The notes under the pieces are model-generated. The model was not told the DNA's origin, searched no databases, and was given only the letters and a program-made list of their open reading frames with translations. Below, in pieces: positions 38,016 to 47,642 of a DNA stretch of 64,000 nucleotides; position 1 is the stretch's first letter, and every line of letters begins with the position of its first letter. The stretch is from Entophlyctis helioformis. Lineage: Eukaryota > Chytridiomycota > Chytridiomycetes > Chytridiales > Chytriomycetaceae. The translations under genes were made by a program, and so were the position numbers. Where the stretch lies: NCBI GenBank assembly GCA_025526915.1, contig JAHLKH010000142.1, positions 1 to 64,000 of the forward strand, read 5' to 3'.

Positions 38016-39956
38016 TCATGTCGTCGTGGCGGCCAGGGACGAGCGAGCGGATAGGAGCTCCTTGATGTAAGGCGTGCTTCCGTTGGGATCGCAGCCATAG
38101 TGAAGCCCTCGTGGCGGTTGGCAAGCAGCCATTTGACGATGTGGTAATGGCCTTGGGCAGCTGCCCCGTCAATCGCGCGCACCGTGCATCCCTCGTGCCG
38201 CTCGGAGTGCAGGAACTTGATGATGGACAGGTTGCATAGTGTGCTGCCCAGTCCATGGCGCGGGAGGAGCACTTGGCTCCATTTGCGTGCAACAGCCGGA
38301 GCATCTTGAGGTCCGAGTGCATGGCTGCATCGTCGAGCGAGTCGGGTAGAGCTCCACGGCTCAGGCGATGGCGGAGGAACTGAGCGACACGCGCATGGCC
38401 ATTGCGCCGTGCTGCATCCAATGCACGCCGTGTGCAGATTCCGTCGCGGTGGGTGACGAGCCAGACGGCCATGTCGAGGTCGCCGCGAGCCGCCGCGCGC
38501 TCCAATGCCACCGCTGAGCATCCCTCGTTCCCTGCGGCGTGCAGCATCTCGACAACCGCCACCGAGCCTGATCGTGCTGCGAGGTCAATGGCCTTGATGC
38601 TTTCCCCGCCATACCGCAGCAGACTGATGCCGTGGTTGTCGACCAGGTGCTTGAGCAGGCCAGCGCAGCCAGACTCGATTGCCATCCACCCAAGACCGAT
38701 CGGGCGTGAAAAGTCGAGCAGGTCGAACCAGCAGTTGCGCATGGCAATGTGGTGAAGCCGCGCTCCTTGGTGGCCAATCAAGTGGACCACTTGCATCGGC
38801 TCGTAGTCGTTGAGGGCGTCTCGAGTTCCTGGCAATCGGCCTCGAGTGTTGACGGCGTGCCGGTGCTGCTGGCTGGACCGCCCGACTTCCTGGCATGGAA
38901 CATCATGCCTTGTGCGAAACGACGGCACAGTCGCTTGTGCATGCTGCGAGACTGGACGAGCGCGAGATCCAGACGTCTCGAATCGCGGTGGTTGGCATGC
39001 GGCCAGCCGCCGAGCACAAACTGGACATCCGGGATGCGAGCGAGGTCTCCTTGCCAGTCGGTCTTGATCGCCTCTTGCCAGAGCGCCGCGATATCCGATG
39101 CGGTCGGGTTGGTTTGGTGGCGGTTCAGGAAGCGAGTCAGGCCGCCTGCATGCTCGAAAATACGGATGCGCAGATTGTCGGGAAGCGTGTGGAAACCTGC
39201 GACGACGTTGCGACCAAGGACGGCAGCCTTTGCGGCGAGTGTGGGTGTGGGTGCGTCCACAGCAGTGACCGCGACCCCGACCGCGACCGTTGCAGGTGCC
39301 GTGGTTGAGATGGCGGTGGTGGCAGTAGCAGGAGCAGCAGTGAAGGCTGCCGTTGGCGGGGTCGGCCAGAGCGGCGACTTGAAAACGACAACGATGCCGT
39401 TTGGGGCCAGGCACGCGCTGGGAATGTCGGCCATTTCGCGTGACGCGTCGTAGCCGTCATTTGCCGCGATTGGCTCTGTGACGGCTGTCGCCGCAATGTC
39501 GCCGTCAAGCGTGCGAGACGAGTCCTGGCTTGCGATGACGGGCAACGAGATGGCATCCACCGCACACGTGAAGGCTTCTTGCTTGGCATCGGCCGGTGCG
39601 TCGGCGTCCATCGACAGAGACGGCCAAATGGGCGGCACATAAAGAACGACGGCCCGCGTCGCAGTCTGAGCTGCATCAAGACTGGCGGTCGGCTGCCCTT
39701 GACACTCGATCTTGGCAGCACGAGCTGGCAGGTCGTGGCCGCCAGTTTCGATCGCGCCGTCCTTGAAAGCGACACGAACGGTCGACTGCGCAGATGGCGC
39801 GGCAGCATCGGTCGAGGCGGACGGCATGGCGGCGGCAGGGGCAGCGGTCTTGCGACGACCAAACTTGCTGGCAATGTCGCGCCAGCGGCTCATAGACTGG
39901 GCGGCCTTTGCGACGGGTCCGTCGACCGATTCGAGGCATGAGCATGTGACACCCAT
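38016..39956 (-). CDS. Second ankyrin-type protein (frame broken three times)
   Basis: The start is the ATG at 39956 (MGVTCSCLESVDG); the first residues GVTCSC could be lipid-modified. An Ala/Thr-rich N-terminal region of about 230 residues leads to LPDNLRIRIFEHAGGLTRFL and KTDWQGDLARIPDV, then NCWFDLLDFSRPI, all with counterparts in the ankyrin protein at 2452-4182. Degenerate ankyrin units follow (AARSGSVAVVEMLHAAGNEG, RNGHARVAQFL, AQGHYHIVKWLLANRHEGFT). The frame shifts at about 38824, 38241 and 38086, each consistent with a single missing base; with these the protein would end at 38016 and have about 647 residues. Whether it is a pseudogene or an assembly error cannot be settled here. Confidence 0.72.
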
Positions 39957-40392
39957 TGCTGCTTGCTTGTCTTGACTCTTGATGACACAAAGTCTGCAGA
40001 AGATGGAAGGGGCAGACTGCCGTGCTTTTACGCTGATTGCCAGTGACGCCTGATTGGCTTTTTGCGTCTCAGAGAGCTCACATGTGATGCTGCAGGCATC
40101 TCGCACCAGACCCGAGTGACATCATCGCCTGCTCTGATTGGCCGCGCGACAGGGCAGACACGCGAGCTTCCAGGCATCGCCCTTGCAGGCTGCATGCATC
40201 TCGCCATTGCCAGCCTTGATGGACGCATGAGGGCATGCCAAAGACGCACTTGATTGTATTGTTGTCAAGGATGGTGGATTCATTGGAATGCAATAATGAT
40301 GATGTGGTGATAGATAGCACTGCTCTAGATGCCGCCCGACAAAGCAGGCGGTGTGCGAGTGGGCAGTAAACGGCGTCAGAACGGGGGGCAGA
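39957..40392. other. Intergenic spacer
   Basis: No gene is seen. An AT-richer patch at about 40250-40325 is the only compositional feature. Confidence 0.4.
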
Positions 40393-40602
40393 TCAGTGGG
40401 TGGTGAACTTGAGGTAGAAGTTGGTCATGACCGCAAAGAAGAGCACAATGACCAGCACAGTGGGGCCAGTGCGGTCGTCGTACGGGCCGGCATCGCGAGT
40501 GCGGATCTTGTGTGCGCGCCACTGGTACAGGAGCAGGGCGTACATCATGAACATCATCAACCTCTCCTCACTCGTTGTAGCATACAGAGAAGAGGCATGC
40601 AT
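40393..40602 (-). pseudogene. VTC1: Orphan C-terminal fragment of VTC1 (polyphosphate polymerase subunit)
   Basis: This frame ends with YQWRAHKIRTRDAGPYDDR, followed by GPTVLVIVLFFAVMTNFYLKF. That is the last third of VTC1: part of transmembrane helix 2, the basic WRA...GPYDDR loop and helix 3. VTC1 is a small DUF202-type subunit of the vacuolar transporter chaperone complex that makes polyphosphate. The N-terminal half (ANERTFLSW-type region and first helix) should lie at higher coordinates, but the CWC24 reading frame on the same strand ends at 40614. Only 11 bp separate them, leaving no room for upstream exons. It is therefore a truncated remnant, or an exon used from elsewhere. The fragment itself shows no damage. 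Confidence 0.7.
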
Positions 40603-40613
40603 GGATGCACTGT

Positions 40614-43397
40614 TTATTCATCGTCTGCTGCCGTGGTTTGATTGTCGTCGCCGGCTTCTTGGTCGTCGTCATCAGCGTCTGGATTATCATTGACCATGGA
40701 CGCCTTGATCTCAGCCTCGCGCTCGGCCATTCGCTTCTTCTTGGCTTCAAGTTTGGCGACGAGGTCCTTGGCGACATTGAACACGCCGGCGGTGTTGGCG
40801 CCGCATGCAAAGCACTTTGGCGTCTTGACATAGTGACTGATGGCGCACTTTTCGTCAAAGTAGTGGTTGCACTTGGTCACGACTGGGTTCTTGAATGGGT
40901 TTCGGCAGATAAGGCAGGCAAACGGCAGATCGTCGTCACTGTCCACATCGTCTTCGTCCTTTGACTTTTTGACGCCAGAGCCACCGTCGTCCTCGTCGTC
41001 GCTGTTGATGAGGAACCGGTTGGGATCGAGCTCTGCCTGCTTGCTGAGCTGCTGCGCGTCCCACTCCTTGTCGAGCTGCCAGCCAGCCTTGTAGTCGCCA
41101 CGATCGTGCATAAACTTGCAAGAATCGCCATAGCCACAGTTGCCCACGACGACCGGGCGAGAGGCGTACAGCACAGCTCCGTCCGCACTGGCAACGGCGC
41201 GACGCACAAAGATTCGCGATGATGGCACGGTGACGCACCATGTGCGGCCCGAGTAGTCGACCTCCTTTACATCGCGCTGGGCGTGGAGCACAGGCTGCGC
41301 GACACTCGGGTTGAGCAGTTCGTCCGTGTAGTCGACTGTCCACGAATCATGCGTTGCGGCATGAGCTTGCGTGGCCGTGGCCGTAGCGGTGGCCAAGCCG
41401 CGGGACTCGCCTGCAAAGTGCTCGGCGTTGAAATGCGAAGTGTAGCCAGCGTGCAGCGCGAGACGCACAATCTCGTCACGGAAACGCGGCGACGATGTCC
41501 AGATCCTGTTGGCGTTGCCCGCCTCTTTGCCGTCTGCCATGCAGAGCCCGGCGAGAAGCGCACGCGCGCGATCCTTGCTCAGGAGCCAAGCCCAGTTCGG
41601 CATCCACTTTGGCGATTTGATGTCCTTGGATTCGACGTGCACAATCCGGTCATCGCCAGCAATACCGTGCAAATCGCCCGTCGTTTTTGTCTCAGCTGCC
41701 GCCGTCATGCCGCTTTCCTCGGTTGACTGCTCTAGTGGTTGGATGCGCTTACTCTGCAAGAGGCCATGGTGGGAGGAGGAGGGATTGGTGTTGGTGGCTT
41801 GTGTCAGTCGCTGCTGACGAGGGCAACAATAAAGCGAGGCCAAGAACACTTTGTGTGACGCTCTCACCTCCTTGTTGACCGAACGTGCGGTAGACGCTTT
41901 GTGGCCGTACTCGTCAAAAAAGAGCGTCACGTAGCACTCTGTAAAGATGTCGACCCTGAACTGCTCGCCGATGTTGGCGATAAAGCGCCAGTCGCGGCCT
42001 TCTACAAGGCCGAGGTCCTCGAAAGTCACGTGCAGGAAGGCAATGTCGCGCGGCGTGGAGAGCGAGAAGCAGATGGCGCGCGCAGACGTGTCATTAGGGC
42101 TTGAGTACTCGAGATGGCCGCTGCCCAGCCAATAGCCGAGCAGCTTGAGAAAGGCAAGCACCTGCGTTTCGTTTGCAAGGCGGAGTGCTGCAATGAAAGG
42201 CAGAAGTGGAGTGCTGGCGTCGTCGAGCTGAATGCCGTTGGATGCAGACGCGACCAGCTTCATCATCGCGAGGCTGTCGGCGCGCGCGTAGTCGAGCGCC
42301 GCCGCGGCTGTCATTGCCTTGAACGCACTGCCGCCGCTTGTCTTGGCCGCATTGACGTCGGCCTCGCTGTCCCAGTGGGTCAAGCTGCACATCGGCTCGC
42401 GTTTTCCTGTCGCGAGATACATTGTGTGCTCAGGCGTCACGAGCAGCGAGACATTGTTGCGGTGCACATCCAGCGCTCCACGATCCATTCCTGATGCTGG
42501 ATCAGACGCCGACTGGCCGCATTCGGTGCCGTCAAATTGCGAGTCCATCGAGGCTTGCATGAACTGCACCATCTTCTGCTGGCGCGCTGGGATGACGGTG
42601 ACCGGCCCCGACGGATGCTCGTAAACGAGAGAGTTGCTCTGAGCGTTGAATGCTCCAACAAGCACGCGATCGCGCACGGAGAGGTACTCATCGAGGAAGA
42701 GGAAGCCGGCACTCGTCAGGAGCTGCGAGTCCTCGCTCAGGCAGTATCCAGTCTCCTTGTAGTCTTTGCAGATATCCGGCTGGTAGTCGAACCGGGAGCT
42801 GATGCGCACATTCGTCGTTCCTCGCAGCGGCCCGGCGCGAATGCCGCCGGCGTTCGACTGCGTGACCTTTTCCGTCTTGCGGTTGACATACTCCTTGTAT
42901 CCGCCCATGCCCTTGTACAGATCGCCGCCAGCACGCTCGGCATCGTCGCCCGCAAGGATGCGGCCAGCATCGGCATCGTTGTCATCGTCGTCGGCACCAT
43001 CCACGTCCAGGGTTCTCGTCGCGCTGTTGTGGACAAGCGAGGCAGCCGTTCCCGACGCCTTGAAAGAGATGTCCTGCGTTAGGGCAGTGGGGTGCGTCTC
43101 TGCCGCAGAGGTGGCCGCGGCGAGCGACGAGCGGCCCTTGCTGCCGGCTGTGGAGGACGATGCCGTCGACAGAACAGAAGCGCTCTTGAGCTTGTCCTTC
43201 TTCATGCGCATGAGGTCGGACGCCGACAGCGACGAGCCGGACGGCTGCTGGCCGGAGCCGGCGCCGGCATCCTCGTCGTCGGACAGCTTCTGCCGCTTGT
43301 TGCGCAGCGCAGCCTTGGCAGCACCGCCGCGGCCTCGCTTGAAGAGCGCAACTGGCGCTGGTGCAGCCGCAGGCTTGTCGTCTTCGTCGTGATTCAT
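40614..43397 (-). CDS. CWC24: Pre-mRNA splicing factor CWC24 (RNF113A) containing an intein
   Basis: A single 927-codon frame encodes a 392-residue host protein interrupted by a 535-residue intein (residues 219-753). Host residues 1-218 are basic/acidic and disordered, ending in SSRFDYQPDICKDYKETGY; residues 754-927 begin CGYGDSCKFMHDRGDYKAGW. Together they form a CCCH zinc finger with ligands C210, C754, C760 and H764 (C-X8-C-X5-C-X3-H). A C3HC4 RING finger follows (CLIC at 828-831, CNH at 843-845, C851, CFAC at 862-865), then a charged helix and acidic tail. In yeast and human this protein joins the activated spliceosome (B-act), where the CCCH finger shields the 5' splice site. The unspliced protein would have a broken finger. 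No intron is needed. The gene is divergent to the DDT/PHD gene. Confidence 0.95.
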   Translation of the reverse strand: MNHDEDDKPAAAPAPVALFKRGRGGAAKAALRNKRQKLSDDEDAGAGSGQQPSGSSLSASDLMRMKKDKLKSASVLSTASSSTAGSKGRSSLAAATSAAETHPTALTQDISFKASGTAASLVHNSATRTLDVDGADDDDNDADAGRILAGDDAERAGGDLYKGMGGYKEYVNRKTEKVTQSNAGGIRAGPLRGTTNVRISSRFDYQPDICKDYKETGYCLSEDSQLLTSAGFLFLDEYLSVRDRVLVGAFNAQSNSLVYEHPSGPVTVIPARQQKMVQFMQASMDSQFDGTECGQSASDPASGMDRGALDVHRNNVSLLVTPEHTMYLATGKREPMCSLTHWDSEADVNAAKTSGGSAFKAMTAAAALDYARADSLAMMKLVASASNGIQLDDASTPLLPFIAALRLANETQVLAFLKLLGYWLGSGHLEYSSPNDTSARAICFSLSTPRDIAFLHVTFEDLGLVEGRDWRFIANIGEQFRVDIFTECYVTLFFDEYGHKASTARSVNKEVRASHKVFLASLYCCPRQQRLTQATNTNPSSSHHGLLQSKRIQPLEQSTEESGMTAAAETKTTGDLHGIAGDDRIVHVESKDIKSPKWMPNWAWLLSKDRARALLAGLCMADGKEAGNANRIWTSSPRFRDEIVRLALHAGYTSHFNAEHFAGESRGLATATATATQAHAATHDSWTVDYTDELLNPSVAQPVLHAQRDVKEVDYSGRTWCVTVPSSRIFVRRAVASADGAVLYASRPVVVGNCGYGDSCKFMHDRGDYKAGWQLDKEWDAQQLSKQAELDPNRFLINSDDEDDGGSGVKKSKDEDDVDSDDDLPFACLICRNPFKNPVVTKCNHYFDEKCAISHYVKTPKCFACGANTAGVFNVAKDLVAKLEAKKKRMAEREAEIKASMVNDNPDADDDDQEAGDDNQTTAADDE
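41139..42743 (-). mobile_element. Intein with LAGLIDADG homing endonuclease, in CWC24 zinc finger
   Basis: The intein occupies residues 219-753 of the 927-residue precursor. Block A starts with Cys219 (CLSEDSQLLTSAGFLF). Block B contains LLVTPEHTMYLA with the conserved T-x-x-H. The central part carries two LAGLIDADG helices, LLGYWLGSGHLEY (about 419-431) and ALLAGLCMADGKE (about 613-624). Block F is RTWCVTVPSSRIFVRR, and block G ends PVVVGN before extein Cys754. Unlike classical inteins the penultimate residue is Gly, not His. The first endonuclease helix has Ser where catalytic Asp is usual, so cleavage activity may be lost. An Ala/Thr-rich linker lies near residues 663-685. The class 1 pathway (Cys1, Asn-last, Cys+1) is expected. 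The frame is open throughout. Confidence 0.95.
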
Positions 43398-43570
43398 GAG
43401 TCAGCTTTCCGGCGATTCGACAAAGAGACGGATGGTCGAGACGGCCGGTACAGCTGGTGGGTGGCATGCGGGCAGACACAGACGGCCGATAGACAGACAG
43501 ACAGACGGGCAGGCAGACGAATGCATGCCTGCCTGCCGGGCGTGGCGAGTGCGGGCAGCCTGCATGCTGC

Positions 43571-46500
43571 ATGCTGACGCTCTGCATGCCTGCACTCGGC
43601 CTCTGAACAACCAGAGCCAACACAACAACCAGCGGATGCTCAGCAAGAGCCGGAGCAGCAGCCAGATGCCGATGCCGATGCCGATGCCGATGCCAAGGAG
43701 CCTCTTCAGGAGCGGGAGCAGCAGCAGGAGCGAGCGCCAGAGACGGTCGAGCAGCTGCGGTCGTGGTGGGAGTTTGCTGCCGTTGCGCAGTTTATGCACC
43801 TGTTCTGCGACGGCTTTGGCATGGACGACTTTGACACAGAGGTACGGCACGGGCATGGCGGGCTGGCTGGCTGTCAGCGGTCCTGCCACTCGGTCTGCCA
43901 CTCTGTTGTGTGGCCGCCTGCTGACGGCCTTGCTTCCAACCGCCTCTCGACACGGTCCGTTGGCATTCGTTTCTGGACGCGGCGTGGCTGTGGATGTGCG
44001 CATTCGGTTTACATCCAGCATCTCGAGGCGTGCTTGCTGGGCGGCCCTCCCACGGCTTGGCTGCCCGACCTGCAGGTCCAGATGCTGCGCTTCGCTGCCA
44101 ACGACCCGTCCGTCGAGTAAGTGCTGTTGCTGGGCCATGGCCATGTGGGCATCTTCCCTGCCATACTTACCATCTTATTGTGGACACAGACCCAGCACTT
44201 GGCTCCAGAGATTTGATGCCGAGTTCAGGAAGCGTCTCGACATGGACAAGGACGGCGATGATGAAGACAGCGACGAGGTGGATCGTGGCAGCTGCAGGCA
44301 TGCCGCTGCCTTGTTCACATACGTGGATGGCTTGCAGTATGCATCCTTGCCACTGAGGACAAAGGTATTGATGCGTCGTGTTTGCACGTGTTGCTCGCAC
44401 GTTTGCTCACAACAAGCTCGGCAGGTCCTTGTTCTCCACCATCTGTGCGAATGGCAGCTGGAACGCCCTGAGGAGTTCAAGCCCACCATGTCTCCCAAGG
44501 AAGACGAAGCGGTCAACTGGGTATGCCACGCAAACCGATCACATGGCACTGCTCAGTACAGGGCTGACCGTGTGGCATTGGATGTACAGCGAATTGAGCC
44601 TGTTGGCTTTGATGCTGAAGGAAACACATACTTTCTTTTTGATGGTGTGTTGCGTCCTTGGCTCGCACGAGTTTGATGCAGCTGACGCTATGTGGTTGGT
44701 GCAGACAATCGGCTGTACTTGGAGCGTGAGCAGAAACGTGCTCCGTCTAGACGGGGAAAGAAGCGAAGACGGTCAAGCAAGCCTCACAAAAAGGCACCAG
44801 CTGGCGACGAGGAAAGTTTTGGTGATGCGATGCCTTCCTCAAACTGGGTCCTGGTAAGGGATAGACTGGCTGGATCATTAGCCGTAACGAGCTCATTCAC
44901 ATGGTATGTTGGAATGGCGGATGGCAGGTTTGCAGGACAGCCTCTGACTGGCACGCATTGGCGAAACGCTTTGAGGGATCCGACCATCCTGACGAACAAG
45001 CCTTTTACCAGTATCTGATAGAGGATGCCGTTCCAAGCGTGTCCAAAGAGTTCAAGGTAACCCCCAGCGAACGAGAGTGGTGGTGTATGTGAATGTGTCT
45101 GACACGTGTGTCGGCAACCAAATCATAGGCACTTGAAGAAAAGAAACGCCTAGAAGAGGCACTCATGAATCGCAAGAGATCGTCGCGGCTGCAGATGCGC
45201 CAAGTCATCAGATGGAGGAAGAAGAGCGGCTGAAGAAAGAGGCCGACGAGCAGCGCAGGCAAAGAAAGTCCCAGGAAGCATCATCTATGTCTTCCCCTGA
45301 CGCGGCTCGGCAATTAGCTGCCGAGACAGCCGAGGCTGCAAACGCGGCCATGGCAGAAGCAGGCAAAGCCATGACAGCCGCCGGAGAAACGCGAGCAAGA
45401 GGCAAGGAGACGCGAAGCGGTAAGTACCGATTCTCCTCGACAGCCCAACAGAAGAGCAGCAATGTCAACTGACACTGTGTCTCCTTGCAGGAAAAGATTG
45501 CTCAAGAGGCTGCTCGCAAAGCACGCGAGGAAGAGCGCGAGCGTCGCCGCGAGGAGCGTGAACTGCGCATTGCCAAGAATAGAGAGGCGATGCTTATCAA
45601 GCGAGGGCGGCATCCATTAATGGCTGACGCAGACACCAGCAGCCGGGGCATTTCACCCAGCCAGCCATCATCGTCGTCTCCTTGTACTGATCCCGTCGAC
45701 GGCCATCAGGTCAAGAGCGAGCATGTTCCTATACATCCTGCCAATATCGTGCCGGATGATGTACACGCCATGAAGGTCGATCAAGCCAAGCAGCCTGAAC
45801 GCAACCCAGAATCGGCCCTTGCATCCGACATACTAGGCCGTCCAGTACGGCTGCAATGCCCATCACGGCTGCGACCACCATGGAGGCACTACCGCCAGAG
45901 TCCGCGCCAGTGCAGGACGAGGAAGAGTCGTGGTTATTCAACTGCCGCTGTGGACTCAAGGGACAAAACATTGACGGTAAGTCATGCTTGTGGTAGCGTG
46001 TCGGAATCAACACCTGACTCGGCCTGCCGATCTGCACAGATGGTACTCCCATTGTCGCGTGCGAAGATTGCAACGTGTGGCAGCATATCGGCTGCATTCC
46101 ACGCCGAAGCTCGAAATTGCCATCACAATGGCCATCGAGATCAACATTGACGAGTGGCAGGCCAAGGTCTTTGTGTGTGCCAACTGCACGCGCAAGCGGC
46201 GGAAGCGGGCCGCGGACCTGACTGCAAGCACGCCTGCCACGCCTGTCAAGAAACCCAAGACAGATCGATCGAAATCAGCAACGGCACCAAAGACGGCCAC
46301 ATCCAAGACTGCAACGAAAGCAGCGCCAGCAGCACCGGGGTTGCCGACCAGCAAGGCATCCGCGAATGGGCATGTACAGTCTGTCCCGCACAAGCTGCAG
46401 ACATCTACGCTGGCATCTGGACAGTCATCGGCGCAGTCATCGCCATGCAGGTCGCCTCTGGCAGCCAAGTCGCGGTCCGGCAATCCGCGTCAGTCGCGTC

Positions 46501-47089
46501 CGTCGCGTCCGCCACTTTCAGCAGGACCAGCCGGCATGAGCGAGACGCAGATTGTGGTGGATGCAGCCGTGGCATTGACGACGCACTCGAATGAGCAGCA
46601 GCAGCAGCAGACGATGCCACCGATGGGGGGCATGCTCACGGGGCTCGATGCCATTGTGGCTGCCCTGCAGTCCGAGGCTGGAGCAGCATTTGCGTCGTCG
46701 GCGAGCTCCACACAGCTGAGCACGCATCGGCAGTCTTCATTGCACGAAACCGGCGCGCCGTTGGACGGCCTGCACCCGTCACCAAGCAAGGCACCCAAAG
46801 CATCAATCGCAGCGATACCGAGAACCGCCCTGTGTCGCATCCACTGCCAGAGCCATTTCAGCAGCATAGCAACCTTGCACTGTCCATCTCGCCGCCGTCG
46901 ACAACGGGATACTCTGCAGTGGCAGCCGTCACCAACAGCCCCACCAAGTCGTATGCCGACCCGTCGCTGCTGGCTGCCATCTTTGCAGCTGCACCGACTC
47001 TGCCTGCCGCGCCAGCCGCTCCACAGCATTCGCTTGTCTCGGCAGCCAGCCCGTCGCTCAGAGCAGCAGCAGGAGATGCAAGTGAATGA
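43571..47089 (+). CDS. DDT-WHIM-PHD chromatin protein (RSF1/CECR2-like)
   Basis: A multi-exon gene. Exons resolved near the 5' end are about 43571-43841 and 44019-44116. The N-terminus is Gln/Glu/Pro-rich with a DADADADADA run from a (GATGCC)n repeat. The DDT domain reads EQLRSWWEFAAVAQFMHLFC, then HLEACLLGGPPTAWLPDLQV. WHIM-type segments follow (VLVLHHLCEWQL; IEPVGFDAEGNTYFLFDG), then a long charged helix, and a PHD finger (CRCGLKGQNIDDGTPIVACE, CNVWQHIGC, FVCANC). The tail is low complexity. DDT-WHIM proteins partner ISWI remodellers, and PHD fingers read histone H3 tails. The start has no in-frame ATG unless one base is missing near 43604. Further breaks lie near 46100 (inside the PHD) and 46818, so the 3' end could also be 47270. 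Confidence 0.75.
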
Positions 47090-47642
47090 ATCCCCGCCAT
47101 TTGCTCTCTTTGGATCATCCGCCTGGCCGCCCACTTGCTCGCCCGCTCTGCTCTCGCAGTTGTTGGCGCCGTCATTGCGTCCCCGTCGTTGCCACGCAAG
47201 TGCGCACTCTCTCGTCTCTGCACATTCGTGTCCATCGAGTCAGCTAGACCGTTCGAGTCGCTCTGCATGAGAATTCTCCGCTTGAACAATGCGGATGCCC
47301 ATGACGCCATCCAGCCGATGCAATGTGTTGGGAGTGACGACACAAGCCCTGGTCGAGATCCAGCATCTTGCCACAGGCGGAGTATTAGTCACTCGCCGAT
47401 ACCCGTGTTCACGTGCAAGCGACCCATGAAAACGCGGTCGCTCCACGCCTTGCCACACGCGGCAATGCAAGTGACACAAGAAAGACATGTGCACCAGGAG
47501 CACAGCAGCAGGAGGAGACCGGAACTCGCTCTGGGGTGCAGCAGGGGTTGCGTGAGGCGCACGACAGTGAAAAGGCGGCATCGAGCCCCGCTGAGAATGC
47601 ACCATCCAGCGCCCGCATCACACGCAAAACAAGACAGATCCG
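47090..47642. other. Spacer upstream of the first S41-like gene
   Basis: These 553 bp contain no recognisable gene apart from a possible extension of the DDT/PHD frame to 47270. Promoter elements were not identified. Confidence 0.4.

Noticed and set aside
41139..42743. The insertion in CWC24 as an ordinary spliceosomal intron
   Set aside because: The 1,605-nt segment is open throughout, lacks GT-AG ends at the exact host junction, encodes intein and endonuclease motifs, and is far longer than other introns here.
43666..43692. (GATGCC)n run as a functional array
   Set aside because: It encodes the Asp-Ala run in the disordered start of the DDT/PHD protein and is best seen as a coding microsatellite.
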